Assembly (NCBI RefSeq): GCF_024584785.1 | Contig: NZ_CP074112.1 | Location: forward strand, 1,178,001-1,242,000 | Length of the DNA stretch: 64,000 nucleotides | Reading direction: 5' to 3' | DNA from: Idiomarina loihiensis | GTDB taxonomy: Bacteria; Pseudomonadota; Gammaproteobacteria; Enterobacterales; Alteromonadaceae | Shown: positions 42,969 to 52,241 of the stretch, piece by piece | Position numbering within the stretch: position 1 is the stretch's first letter | Layout of the letters: each line of letters begins with the position of its first letter | Notes under the pieces: model-generated | Database searches by the model: none | Seen by the model: the letters and a program-made list of their open reading frames with translations, nothing else | What the model was told of the DNA's origin: nothing | Position numbers and translations under genes: made by a program

Positions 42969-45900
42969 TCCTCCACCCCATCCATGATTTGCCACGCCTT
43001 GCGATAGACGCTCCCATCAGGACCGAGCGCATTAGACCAGTCTTGTTGTGATAATGCCGCGAGTCTCTGCCGTATCTTTGGTAAGGACTCTCCACCTTCA
43101 AGCTCCAAAGCTCGCGCTAGCGGCGTTGCCGCTCGACGGGGCACACCAAGCAAGCGTAAGGTAATAGCCTCGTCAGTGGAAACGCCATAGAAAACCTGCG
43201 AAGGCAAGTTGGCCAACCGATTGCGTTCTTCCTCCGGCAGGTCGGAAGCTGTGATCGCCATCAAGGCATTCAACCCCCAAGAAGAGGTTTGTGCGAGCTT
43301 ACCAAAAAGGTTCTGCCCGCACTTGGTCAAGGCAGTAACCTCATCTTCTCCGTCTTTACGGAAATGGCGGTCAGCGATGGTGGTGATCTCTTCGCCATTC
43401 ACCCAGTCTTTCAGGATAAGTGCGAGTTTGTTGCCGTCAGACACTTTTCCTCCGAGAACAGTCTCCAGATTGCCTCGCAACTCAGGAACGCGCAGAAGCA
43501 CGCCCATCATGTCTTGAAGTGTTCTGTCGCCTTGACTGAATAGACGCTCACGATCCCAGGAGCTCGGCCCAATATCGCCGCGATGGGTCATCACTGTGCG
43601 GATGCTTTGCAGCGAAAACCCTGTGCTATCGACCAGCTTTAGTGGCTGCCCCGGGCCGGCAATATAAGAGACATAATTCCGAATACCTCCCAGCAACTGA
43701 CTGGCAATTCGACTGTTCGATGTTCGGAGCTTTTCAAAGCCCAGCGTTCCTCGCAAGACTTGTTCAATCTGGTCGGCAAAGTTTGCTGGCGCGCCCAACT
43801 GTCGATAGGTGTGCACGAGGTATTGAAGAAAACTTGACCACTCTGGGTGACGATAAACGATCATACCTAGGTCGGAAAGCTCATCAGCAGCTGCTTGTGC
43901 AAGCTTTATCAACGCAGAGTTCAAATCTCCGGTGACGCGACCAATAAACTCTCGACGTTGCGCAACTTCAACTTCGCTTTTTGCTACTAGTGCCACTACA
44001 CCTAGCTGCCCTTGCGAGACTCGGCCCGCCCGACCCGCTATATTCCAGAAATCCTCGGGCGGCATTGGGACTGAGCTGCGTCCCTGAGGGTAGTGAGTCG
44101 ATGCCATTACCACACCACTAACAGGAAAGTTAACGCCCTGAGCAATGGTTGTCGTCGCCGCGAGGACATCAAGCCGTCCTTTCTCAAACAGCCATTCCAT
44201 CAGCATGCGTATTTCTTCAGGCAACCCGCCGTGATGTACTCCCACACCATAGGAAAGCAGGTCCACCAAAGGAAACTGTGCACCTAGTTCAGCAGCAACA
44301 TACTTCTGAACAAACCGAACATCCTCAGACAGGTTAGGTAGCCGATCTGATTTGATCTTCTCGGCTAGTGACCACACAAAGTCTGGTCGGCTGTGCATGG
44401 CAATTACGGGACCACGCACCTGAAGTTTGCGTGCCGTGATCGCAGCCAAGGTGCCGACCTCTCGCGACTTCGAGAGCGTCGCAGCAAGCGCATCCTCTTT
44501 ACCGAGCGAGAAGGTATCATCCAAGTCGATGGTATTACGAGAGGTATGGACTATCTGGAAGTCCAGTCGATAGTTGCGACTACGGCCATTAAGGGCACCA
44601 TCATCCACCGGACTAACGACACCAATGGCCCGATCATTGGGCTGCCAGTCTACCCCGAGGCTGATATCTTCCGCATTCTGCCCACCCAGCCAGCGGGCAA
44701 CCTCTCGGGCATTCTGGATGAAGGGCGTTAATAGCAGGAACTGCGCCTCTCGGCATTCACGGTTGATTGTTGCCAATAGCAGTTCCAGCCGCAGGCCCCG
44801 TTCACCCTCCTGAATAGTGTGTGCTTCATCGACCACCACCAGCGACAAGGGGCGGCCAATTCTCTCTTCCCAACCCTGGCGTAGCATCAGATCAAATTTC
44901 TCTGGGGTGGCCACCAGAATGCGGAACTGTGTCTCGTCGTGGGGCTCCTTCAGCATGTCTGCTTCAACGCCGTCGATTTCCATGGCCGGGCTGACTCGTT
45001 CAATCTGTAGCCCCAAAGGCTCGAAATCTCGGCGCAACTGTCGCGTCACCTGATTGACCAAGGCGCGAGTAGGTGCCAGATAAACCACCCAGCCTTTACG
45101 GTCCTCGAATTGGTTAAGTGCCTGCAACATACGGAACTGGGCTATCAATGTCTTGCCGCTGGAAGTGGGTAAGCTGACCACCACCGCCCTGCGGCTGGAC
45201 CCCAAAAGGCCCTGCTCGGCGAGAGTCCGGCGCTGCGGTGGCAGCACATCGAACAAAGCGCGATCCCCCCGACCACGATTGACTAATTCGCGCACGAACT
45301 CGGTAACACGGGAATTTACCGCGCGCGTGACCGTCCACAGGGCATTGTCCGCCATTTGCTGAGCGGCGCGCGCCAGCAGCCGCGTCAGAGGCCCCAATTC
45401 GATCAATTGCGCGGTATCGCAGGCTTCGATAGCTCGGTCGAAATGAGAATCAAGCACTGGCTGGATCTGGTGGCTGCCGTCCACCACGCCATCGGTGATG
45501 TAATGGGCCAAGACATCCGCCGCTTTTGCCAGATGGTAAATTGCGATCAGTTCCAGTGCTGATCGTTTTGCGTGCAAAGGCTCAATAGCGTGGAGATATT
45601 CCCGTTCAAAGGTTTGTTGGGCGCTGCGCAGTGAGGCAACGCGCTCCAGAACGGCATCGCGGTCAGACCAGCCCCTTTTGCGTATCAGCCGCAGCCAGAC
45701 ATCCGTAAGGGTGGCCCGACAGCGCTCTCCCCAATCGGCGGCATCCAGCGGCAAATCGGGCCAATGTTGCGACTCATCCAAACTGCGTAACCATCTTGCG
45801 GCATCCGCACCGCGATCACCCAGAACCGCCAGTACCGAGGCCCGCAACAAACTAGTGCCCGCATCCATGGGATTGGTGGGCAGAGGCAGCATCCGCAGGA

Positions 45901-46138
45901 GTCGGAAGGCATCTTCGGCAGACTGACGCAAAAGTGTGCGTTGCTCTGGGTCGTCGGCGAGCCGATCCACCTCCAAGTCCAGCACGGCAATTTCAAGAGC
46001 GGCAGCCACTTCGCGCAAGGCCTCCTCATCGACATCTGTCACCTCCCGCCCCATCTCGCGGTAGAACTGCAAGCGGTCGGCTTCTCGCAACGCCAAGCGC
46101 CGTTTATCTGCCATCGTATCCAGCAACCAATGACTCAT
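42965..46138 (-). CDS. hamB: HamB-like SF2 helicase (Hachiman)
   Basis: 1057 residues from ATG 46138, which overlaps the hamA stop as ATGA. The longer open frame to 46213 is rejected for that reason. Walker A PTSSGKT (324-330), VVVDEAHTIQEG (DEAH 437-440), LLLTPF (motif III), VAATTTIAQGVNFP and NIAGRAGR (motifs V and VI) define a Ski2-like superfamily 2 helicase with a long helical N-terminus of about 300 residues. Pairing with a DUF1837 protein identifies it as HamB/AbpB type, which scans DNA and controls the nuclease. Confidence 0.86.
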   Translation of the reverse strand: MSHWLLDTMADKRRLALREADRLQFYREMGREVTDVDEEALREVAAALEIAVLDLEVDRLADDPEQRTLLRQSAEDAFRLLRMLPLPTNPMDAGTSLLRASVLAVLGDRGADAARWLRSLDESQHWPDLPLDAADWGERCRATLTDVWLRLIRKRGWSDRDAVLERVASLRSAQQTFEREYLHAIEPLHAKRSALELIAIYHLAKAADVLAHYITDGVVDGSHQIQPVLDSHFDRAIEACDTAQLIELGPLTRLLARAAQQMADNALWTVTRAVNSRVTEFVRELVNRGRGDRALFDVLPPQRRTLAEQGLLGSSRRAVVVSLPTSSGKTLIAQFRMLQALNQFEDRKGWVVYLAPTRALVNQVTRQLRRDFEPLGLQIERVSPAMEIDGVEADMLKEPHDETQFRILVATPEKFDLMLRQGWEERIGRPLSLVVVDEAHTIQEGERGLRLELLLATINRECREAQFLLLTPFIQNAREVARWLGGQNAEDISLGVDWQPNDRAIGVVSPVDDGALNGRSRNYRLDFQIVHTSRNTIDLDDTFSLGKEDALAATLSKSREVGTLAAITARKLQVRGPVIAMHSRPDFVWSLAEKIKSDRLPNLSEDVRFVQKYVAAELGAQFPLVDLLSYGVGVHHGGLPEEIRMLMEWLFEKGRLDVLAATTTIAQGVNFPVSGVVMASTHYPQGRSSVPMPPEDFWNIAGRAGRVSQGQLGVVALVAKSEVEVAQRREFIGRVTGDLNSALIKLAQAAADELSDLGMIVYRHPEWSSFLQYLVHTYRQLGAPANFADQIEQVLRGTLGFEKLRTSNSRIASQLLGGIRNYVSYIAGPGQPLKLVDSTGFSLQSIRTVMTHRGDIGPSSWDRERLFSQGDRTLQDMMGVLLRVPELRGNLETVLGGKVSDGNKLALILKDWVNGEEITTIADRHFRKDGEDEVTALTKCGQNLFGKLAQTSSWGLNALMAITASDLPEEERNRLANLPSQVFYGVSTDEAITLRLLGVPRRAATPLARALELEGGESLPKIRQRLAALSQQDWSNALGPDGSVYRKAWQIMDGVEE

Positions 46139-46947
46139 GCTGCGCCTCCTTGGCCGATGGCTTGTGGAAGTTGGGCAATAGGCCAGGGCAGATATAGTGC
46201 AATAAGACAGCAACGGGTTGGAGCAGTCAGGCTGCTCGCCAACTTACCACCACGCACCTTCAAGTCGGCTTCACGAGGTTCTTGGTCGCGAACCAGAATG
46301 CCGAACAGCGCTAGGTCGCGTCGCCCGGAATTGAGGTAGCGGGTGCATGCTGCTCTAAAGGATGATTCAAATTCGGTGCCCTGGACCCGAGGCAGCAGCC
46401 ACCTGAGTAACTGATGGATCGTTCCGAGATTAGTCGCCAAATTGTCGATCTGATGGCCCAAGCCGCCACTTCGACCGCTCATCACTTGCGGTGGCCACTT
46501 GGCTTCCGACGAACATTTAACTTCACCGAGAGCCAGACGATGGGAGCCTCCATCGCGCTGAAAGCCGACGATATCCGCGCCCGGCAAAGAGGCAAAGGGG
46601 TTGCGCTTGTCGCGCTCATTGTTCCACGGAAGTTCCACATCGTGATGCACCTCCAGAACCGCTTCGGCCAGTGCCTCGCCCACTGCCCAGTCACGAGTTT
46701 CCGGAACTTCGGCGGCAAGCACCTCTTCCAGTGTATCCTGCCCCATGCCGGTGAGGCTAAGCCCTCGGAGGTGCTCATGCAGCGCTTCACCGCCCTCTGT
46801 ATCATGCAGACGAGCGGCCACCGGACCCTGCATAAACGCCGTCAGCTCGGCGCCATCATTGGCGCATTCGCCCTGCCAAACCACGCAACCCTGGGTTGAG
46901 TTGTAGGCGGTTTTAGACGGAAATGACAAGGGCGTCTCTTGGCTCAT
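46135..46947 (-). CDS. hamA: HamA-like DUF1837 nuclease (Hachiman)
   Basis: 270 residues. The core has GEALAEAVLE (90-99), PGADIVGF with Asp125, and LGEVKCS with Glu142 and Lys144, a PD-(D/E)xK nuclease site as in DUF1837 proteins HamA and AbpA. The start overlaps the hsdS stop (ATGA) and its own stop overlaps hamB (ATGA). In Hachiman systems HamA is held inactive by HamB until DNA damage or phage replication structures appear, then degrades DNA. Confidence 0.84.
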   Translation of the reverse strand: MSQETPLSFPSKTAYNSTQGCVVWQGECANDGAELTAFMQGPVAARLHDTEGGEALHEHLRGLSLTGMGQDTLEEVLAAEVPETRDWAVGEALAEAVLEVHHDVELPWNNERDKRNPFASLPGADIVGFQRDGGSHRLALGEVKCSSEAKWPPQVMSGRSGGLGHQIDNLATNLGTIHQLLRWLLPRVQGTEFESSFRAACTRYLNSGRRDLALFGILVRDQEPREADLKVRGGKLASSLTAPTRCCLIALYLPWPIAQLPQAIGQGGAA

Positions 46948-48257
46948 ACGCCAACCGCCTCCCGGCTGGGGAAAAGCTTTTGCATCAAGCCTTTCTTGTG
47001 GGTCTTGAGGGCGTCGAGTTTCTCCGTGTGCGTGGCGATCAGTGCGCCGAGGGACGAGAGGCAGTCAGCGATTTTTTGTTGTTCTTCCTTCTTTGCGGGC
47101 AACAGGATTGGCAGCTTCTTTAGGTCATCCAAACCAATTCGCTTTCTTGTTGATCCGGTAGCAGCTTTCTCAACTTTCGAACGAAAGTTAGGCGAATTAA
47201 TCACCAGATAAACGAAGTACTTATGATTTGAATTCTCATCAACAACCAAGCGAATTCCATCAGAGCACATGACATATCGGTCATGAATATCTGGAATTAG
47301 ACAAGCGCGGCCTACAGGATCGCCCATCTTAGACAAGATAATTTCACCGGAATATATATTGTTGCTTAGCAGCTCATCAGCCTTTTCTTTCGACGTGAAT
47401 ATCTTGTAGTCGTTAAAAAACTCACCATCTCCAATATTCTGGAGCTGAATTACTCGAATACCTTCTGGAACAAAATCTGAGGATTTGAGATTAGACCCAA
47501 ATGGTCCGCCAATAAAACTCCACTTGATTTTCTTATCAGTGGTATCAATTAGCTGCTTCTTCTCCCACTCCCCCGCATCACGAAATTCGGGGAAGCGCAG
47601 GCGGGGGACGGTTTCGCCTTCGCGGGGGAAGAGTTGCTGCATCAGCCCTTTTTTATGGTCCTTGAGAGCGTCGATCTTGTCCGCCTGGGCGGCGATAAGT
47701 GCATCGAGGGACGAGAGGCAGTCGGCGATTTTTTGTTGCTCTGTCTGTGCGGGAAACGCGATTGGGAGGCTTTTAATAATTTCAGCATTGAGATTCAGGA
47801 CCCCGCTACCAGCAGCGTTATCCAAAAAGTATGATTGGCTAGCTGGGGAAAAAATGAGGTAATAGAGATACTCTCTTTCTACTGACTCTTCAATTTCGGT
47901 TATCGCAATCCATCCATCATGAATACATGATTTTATCTTCATCAAATAGGGACGACCAAAACTCATGGAGTTAGATAAGATAAGATCGTCTGGGTGAACC
48001 TCCCTTGTTTTACTGAGCGCCTCTACTCTAACCTTTTCCTGGGTTTTAGTTACGTACTTATCGTCTTTGTTTACGTCACCAATTTTTAGCCAATTTAGGC
48101 CACTATTATCTTTTGTTATAAATCCATCAATGGGACGAGGCGAACCACCACGCACAACTGTAGAGATGTCGCCTAGATTACAATTATCCCACCCCCCTGT
48201 ATCCCGAAACTCAGGAAACCGCAACCGGGGCACCAATGCTTGTTTCTCATCCATCAC
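46944..48257 (-). CDS. hsdS: HsdS, type I R-M specificity subunit
   Basis: 437 residues in two halves. Each half starts PRLRFPEFRD-G-W and ends EQQKIADCLSSL-ALIA...LF, separating two target recognition domains (about 25-165 and 230-380) that differ from each other and would read the two parts of a bipartite site. The start is GTG at 48257 (GTGA overlap with the preceding stop) or the ATG three bases later. The near-identical half-boundaries can recombine and switch specificity. Confidence 0.94.
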   Translation of the reverse strand: MMDEKQALVPRLRFPEFRDTGGWDNCNLGDISTVVRGGSPRPIDGFITKDNSGLNWLKIGDVNKDDKYVTKTQEKVRVEALSKTREVHPDDLILSNSMSFGRPYLMKIKSCIHDGWIAITEIEESVEREYLYYLIFSPASQSYFLDNAAGSGVLNLNAEIIKSLPIAFPAQTEQQKIADCLSSLDALIAAQADKIDALKDHKKGLMQQLFPREGETVPRLRFPEFRDAGEWEKKQLIDTTDKKIKWSFIGGPFGSNLKSSDFVPEGIRVIQLQNIGDGEFFNDYKIFTSKEKADELLSNNIYSGEIILSKMGDPVGRACLIPDIHDRYVMCSDGIRLVVDENSNHKYFVYLVINSPNFRSKVEKAATGSTRKRIGLDDLKKLPILLPAKKEEQQKIADCLSSLGALIATHTEKLDALKTHKKGLMQKLFPSREAVGV

Positions 48258-48523
48258 TCTTCCAGCCCATCAGGATTTTTAAGTGCTTTTTTTTCATCTG
48301 ACGCCAGGCGTCGTTCAACCTTTTTCACATCTTCCGCGGGTGGCAGGCTTTCCGGACGAATGCCCTGGCTTAGCAAAGTCTGGTGCACTGCTTCGTTATT
48401 AGTAACATGCTCCTGCGAGATTTGATGCTCTTGGCTCATGGCCTGCTCACGGGCATTGTAGATGGTGATTTCGGTGGCAAAGTCTTTGGCCTTCACTAAA
48501 ACACGAGCCAGATCATTTTTCAT
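48254..48523 (-). CDS. DinD C-terminal-domain protein, stand-alone
   Basis: 89 residues. ARVLVKAKDFATEITIYN, QEHQISQEHVTNNEAVHQTLL and IRPESLPPAEDVKKVERRL match the C-terminal part of DNA-damage-inducible protein D. The large N-terminal BRO-type domain of DinD (about 180 residues) is missing, and hsdR ends 18 bp upstream. It has its own AAGGAGAAG ribosome binding site and a clean overlap with hsdS, so it is translated and not just debris. E. coli DinD inhibits RecA filaments; whether this fragment does is unknown. Confidence 0.78.
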   Translation of the reverse strand: MKNDLARVLVKAKDFATEITIYNAREQAMSQEHQISQEHVTNNEAVHQTLLSQGIRPESLPPAEDVKKVERRLASDEKKALKNPDGLEE

Positions 48524-48541
48524 TGCTCACTTCTCCTTGTG

Positions 48542-51500
48542 TTATTCATACGCTGCCAACCCCGATATCTCACGCCCGCTGGCATGTTTTTTCAAAAACG
48601 GCACCAGCTCTTCCATCAGCGCCAACTCCGCTTGGCTACGCGTCTTCCAGCCCAGATTCAACGGTTCGAATAGGTCACTTAATTGCTCGCCGTCGAAGAT
48701 CATGCGGTCCAGAATGCCTTCCACGAAGCCTTGCAGGGCATCGCGGTCCAGCCCGTGGCGTTTGGCCAGAGCGGTGATTTCGCTGTGGGCTTTCTGTGCC
48801 TTGAATGCCTGGTAGCCGCGTTTGATGTCCTGCTCTTTCAGCCCTTCGCCCGCTTGAAGGGTGTTGATGTAGTCAATGATATCCTCACGCTCTTCCATCA
48901 GGTTGCTGCTGGCGCTGAGCATATTCACCAACTGTTCGCGGCTTACAGTTTGTTTGCCGGGCTTTTCCTGACTGAAGCGGGCGGCTAGGCCCATGATGTA
49001 GTCATAATCGATCAGTGCCGAGGAGAAGAGCACAAATTCAAAATCCAGTTGTTCTATGGCTTCCTGATCTGGTGAAGCTTGCTCGCCAGTTTTGCCCTGC
49101 TGTTCCTTGAGGCGCTGTGCGGTCTCCAGATAGGCGCCGCGCAGGGAGCGCAGATCGTCTTCGGGCAGTACGCTGTTGATGCGTGCTTTTTGCTCTTCGT
49201 CCAGGTCGGTGTACTGATCGAGCTGGGTCTTGAGGCGCTGGACTTCCTTGAAGCGGTTGACGAACTCGATGCGAGCAGTATCGCCCTTGAGGTTGTAAAC
49301 GCCCTTGGGTTCGGCCACCACATCTTTTTCGGTAAGAAAGTGTTCGATAGCGGCCACGGCCTGCTCGTATTTTTCGATGACCGTAGGGGCCGGGTCCACC
49401 AGCCAGATTTCGCGGGAGCGGTTAATGTCCTCGCCAGAGAAGAGCGCGATGGCGTCGTCCACCGCCTGCTCTTGATCGCGAAAGTCAAGGATGTTGCCGT
49501 AGGGCTTAGTGTCATTAAGCACGCGGTTGGTACGAGAGAAGGCCTGAATCAGACCGTGGTGCTTGAGGTTCTTGTCCACGTAGAGGGTGTTGAGGTACTT
49601 GGCGTCGAAGCCAGTGAGCAGCATATCTACCACGATGGTGATGTCGATCTTGTTTTTGTGCGGCAGGTCGCTGTTAGGGTATTGCTGATCCTTGATGCGC
49701 TGCTGAACATCTTGGTAGTAGCGGTCGAACTCGCTCACCGTATGACTGGTGCCGTACTGCGTGTTGTAGTCGGCAATGATTTCTTGCAGCGCGGCTTTCT
49801 TCTGCTCCGGCTCCTGCTGGTTGTCGGCCATTTCCTGCGGCAGGTCTTCCTGCAGCTGTCTCACATCCTTGTCGCCATTGGCTGGTGGTGAAAAGACACA
49901 GGCAAGGTTGAGCGGCACGAAGTCCGGATCTTGCGCTTGCATTTCAGACTGGATCTCTTTGAACAGCCGGTAATAGGCAATCGCATCATTGATGGAAGCA
50001 GTGGCCAGCAGGGCGTTGAAACGGCGCTGGTTAGTGGCGGCTTCATGCTTGCTGAGAATGGCATCCACCACTGCGCGCTGAGCCAGAGCCTGATCAGGTC
50101 TGGCTTTTGCATGCGTTGTCTCGGGCTTGTAATAGTCGATATGAAAGCGCAGCACATTGCGATCATCAATGGCGTGGGTGATGGTGTAGGCGTGCAGCTG
50201 CTTCTCAAAAATATCCCGGGTGGTGCGGTAGCTGCCCACAGTGCCATCGATCTGCTTGTAGCTGGCGTTGTCATCAAAAATGGGCGTGCCGGTAAAACCG
50301 AACAATTGCGCTTTTGGGAAAAAGCCCTTGATGGCCTGGTGGTTGTCGCCAAACTGAGAGCGGTGGCATTCATCAAAGATGATAGCGATGCGCTTGTCGC
50401 GCAGCGGAGCTAGGCGTTCCTTATAGGTCTGCCTACCCTTGTCTTTGTGCCGTTGGGCTTTTTTGCTTGTTTCATCCAGCGCCAGACCCAGCTTTTGAAT
50501 GGTAGTGACAATCACCTTGTCGGCATAGTCCTCGGAGAGCAGGCGGCGCACCAGGGTTTCGGTGTTGGTATTTTCCTCCACGCAGCCTTCCTGGAAGCGG
50601 TTGAATTCCTCGCGGGTCTGGCGGTCGAGGTCCTTGCGGTCTACCACAAACAGGCATTTTTCAATATCCGGGTTATCCTTGAGCAGGGTGGAGGCCTTGA
50701 ATGAGGTGAGTGTTTTGCCACTACCGGTCGTGTGCCAGATGTAGCCGTTACCTCGATTCTGGTGGATACAATCAACAATCGCCTTGACCGCATAGATTTG
50801 GTACGGGCGCATGATCATCAGCTTCTGCTCACTGGCCACCAGCACCATGTAGCGGCTGATCATCCGGCCCAGGGTACATTTGGCCAGGAAGGCGTCGGCG
50901 AAGTCATCCAGGTGGGTTATCTTGCGGTTGTCTTCATCGGCCCACTGGTAAATGGGCAAAAAACGCTCGTCGGCGTTGAAGGCGAAGTGCTGGCTCTGGT
51001 TGTTAGCGAAGTACCAGGTGTGGTCACGGTTGCTGACGATAAACAGCTGCATGAAGCACAGCAGCGTGTTGGCGTAGCCGTTACCGGGCTCGTTGCGGTA
51101 CTCGACGATTTGTTCCATCGCCCGGCGCGGGTTGATGCCCAGCGTCTTCAGCTCGATTTGCACCATCGGCAAGCCGTTGATGAGCAGAATCACATCGTAC
51201 CGGTGGTGGCTATTGTCGGTGTTGATACGCAGCTGGCTGATGACTTCGAAGTCGTTTTTGCACCAGTCCTTGAGGTTGACCAGCATGTAGTGAAGCGGGG
51301 TGCCGTCCTCCCGCTGGAAATAACCGTATTCGCGCAGGGTCTTGGCGGCCTGGAAGGCATCGGCGTTGATAATCTCGTCGCGCAGGCGGGCAAATTCGGC
51401 ATCGGTCAGGCGGACGCGGTTCAGTGTCTCGAATTTGTCGCGGAAGTTACGCTCCAGTGTGACCTTGTCGCGAATATCTGAGCGGTAGGTGTATTTGAGC

Positions 51501-51553
51501 TCTTCGAGTTTATTGATCAGCTTTTGCTCGATCTGACTTTCTTTCAAGGACAT
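48542..51553 (-). CDS. hsdR: HsdR, type I restriction subunit (type IC-like)
   Basis: 1003 residues. Nuclease site: Asp120 in RYDVILLINGLP, Glu134 and Lys136 in VQIELKT. Translocase: TTGSGKT at 275-281, DECH at 394-397, later VVDMLLTGFDAKYLNTLYVDK and IQAFSRTNRV. Length and the C-terminal helical region fit EcoR124I-type HsdR, the class that PrrC associates with. It is the first gene of the eight-gene operon, so restriction would be made before the methylase gene at the far end. Confidence 0.96.
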   Translation of the reverse strand: MSLKESQIEQKLINKLEELKYTYRSDIRDKVTLERNFRDKFETLNRVRLTDAEFARLRDEIINADAFQAAKTLREYGYFQREDGTPLHYMLVNLKDWCKNDFEVISQLRINTDNSHHRYDVILLINGLPMVQIELKTLGINPRRAMEQIVEYRNEPGNGYANTLLCFMQLFIVSNRDHTWYFANNQSQHFAFNADERFLPIYQWADEDNRKITHLDDFADAFLAKCTLGRMISRYMVLVASEQKLMIMRPYQIYAVKAIVDCIHQNRGNGYIWHTTGSGKTLTSFKASTLLKDNPDIEKCLFVVDRKDLDRQTREEFNRFQEGCVEENTNTETLVRRLLSEDYADKVIVTTIQKLGLALDETSKKAQRHKDKGRQTYKERLAPLRDKRIAIIFDECHRSQFGDNHQAIKGFFPKAQLFGFTGTPIFDDNASYKQIDGTVGSYRTTRDIFEKQLHAYTITHAIDDRNVLRFHIDYYKPETTHAKARPDQALAQRAVVDAILSKHEAATNQRRFNALLATASINDAIAYYRLFKEIQSEMQAQDPDFVPLNLACVFSPPANGDKDVRQLQEDLPQEMADNQQEPEQKKAALQEIIADYNTQYGTSHTVSEFDRYYQDVQQRIKDQQYPNSDLPHKNKIDITIVVDMLLTGFDAKYLNTLYVDKNLKHHGLIQAFSRTNRVLNDTKPYGNILDFRDQEQAVDDAIALFSGEDINRSREIWLVDPAPTVIEKYEQAVAAIEHFLTEKDVVAEPKGVYNLKGDTARIEFVNRFKEVQRLKTQLDQYTDLDEEQKARINSVLPEDDLRSLRGAYLETAQRLKEQQGKTGEQASPDQEAIEQLDFEFVLFSSALIDYDYIMGLAARFSQEKPGKQTVSREQLVNMLSASSNLMEEREDIIDYINTLQAGEGLKEQDIKRGYQAFKAQKAHSEITALAKRHGLDRDALQGFVEGILDRMIFDGEQLSDLFEPLNLGWKTRSQAELALMEELVPFLKKHASGREISGLAAYE

Positions 51554-51903
51554 CCCGTGTTCTCTTTTTTTATTTTATGACACCGTGCGTTAATACCCTG
51601 TTCAACACTGCAATGTACCATACCGACCAATCAGCCTCCAACTTTTAAGCGACACTTCGCTCAAAAACGACCAAGGCTGTAAATCTTGTCTTTCTAGCCC
51701 GTATAGGTGCGTGAAAAGCTTTAAGTTAGAGTTTTTCTGATAGTTGCTCAGTGCCGCCAAAAGTGAGCACTCTGTTGTACGCCACCAACAGCCAACTATA
51801 ATCGGTCAAGTAGCCCTACTGGTTCAAAGTAGTTGATATTTTCGGCTCGCACAGCAGCGAATAAAAAATTATTGCCTTAGGACGCAACAAAAGCTCATAG
51901 GTG
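51554..51903. promoter_or_regulatory. intergenic region upstream of the hsd operon
   Basis: 350 bp without a gene. It must hold the promoter of the hsdR-to-hsdM operon on its left side, but no box was clear enough to mark. GTTAGCC at 51902-51908, at the stop of the next cassette gene, looks like a lone attC right core. No matching left core or stem was found, so the cassette end appears cut off by the island. Confidence 0.4.
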
Positions 51904-52224
51904 TTAGCCTTGCAGTGCGTCATATAAATCTAATGCCCATGATCTAAATTTAATTGCCATGAAGGCTCCAAACCCAAGAATACCGAGTAGAAATAACAAG
52001 TTAACCTCAATGAATTGACTCAGATATTCTAAAGATGGTAATTCACTATCAACCTCGAACATTGTTTTCACGACACCTGCAACTGGTAGTGCAACGAACG
52101 AAACATAAATTGCCGCCCAAATCTTGTTGGATAAGTCCATAAACGAATCGGCAGTTTTTTCAATACTCTTATTCGATCTATTTCTTAAAAAAGGAAACTT
52201 CTTCATCAATTTGTCTCGAACCAT
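51904..52224 (-). CDS. array B cassette: small membrane protein, 106 residues
   Basis: Two hydrophobic helices (about 35-58 and 70-94) with a basic N-terminus (MVRDKLMKKFPFLRNRSNK). No family recognised. Bounded upstream by attC 52242-52358. Its own downstream attC is incomplete where the defence island begins. Confidence 0.55.
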   Translation of the reverse strand: MVRDKLMKKFPFLRNRSNKSIEKTADSFMDLSNKIWAAIYVSFVALPVAGVVKTMFEVDSELPSLEYLSQFIEVNLLFLLGILGFGAFMAIKFRSWALDLYDALQG

Positions 52225-52241
52225 GACGACTCCTCAGTGAA

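Noticed and set aside
46135-46213. Longer N-terminus for HamB starting at 46213
   Set aside because: The extra 25 residues overlap hamA and are unlike the family. The ATG at 46138 overlaps the hamA stop as ATGA, like the other junctions.
49079-49891. 270-codon plus-strand frame opposite hsdR
   Set aside because: It is a shadow of the well-supported HsdR frame, with Val/Leu-rich sequence of no known family.
50732-51481. 249-codon plus-strand frame opposite the hsdR start
   Set aside because: Lies wholly within the HsdR nuclease and motor coding region in antisense. No independent support.
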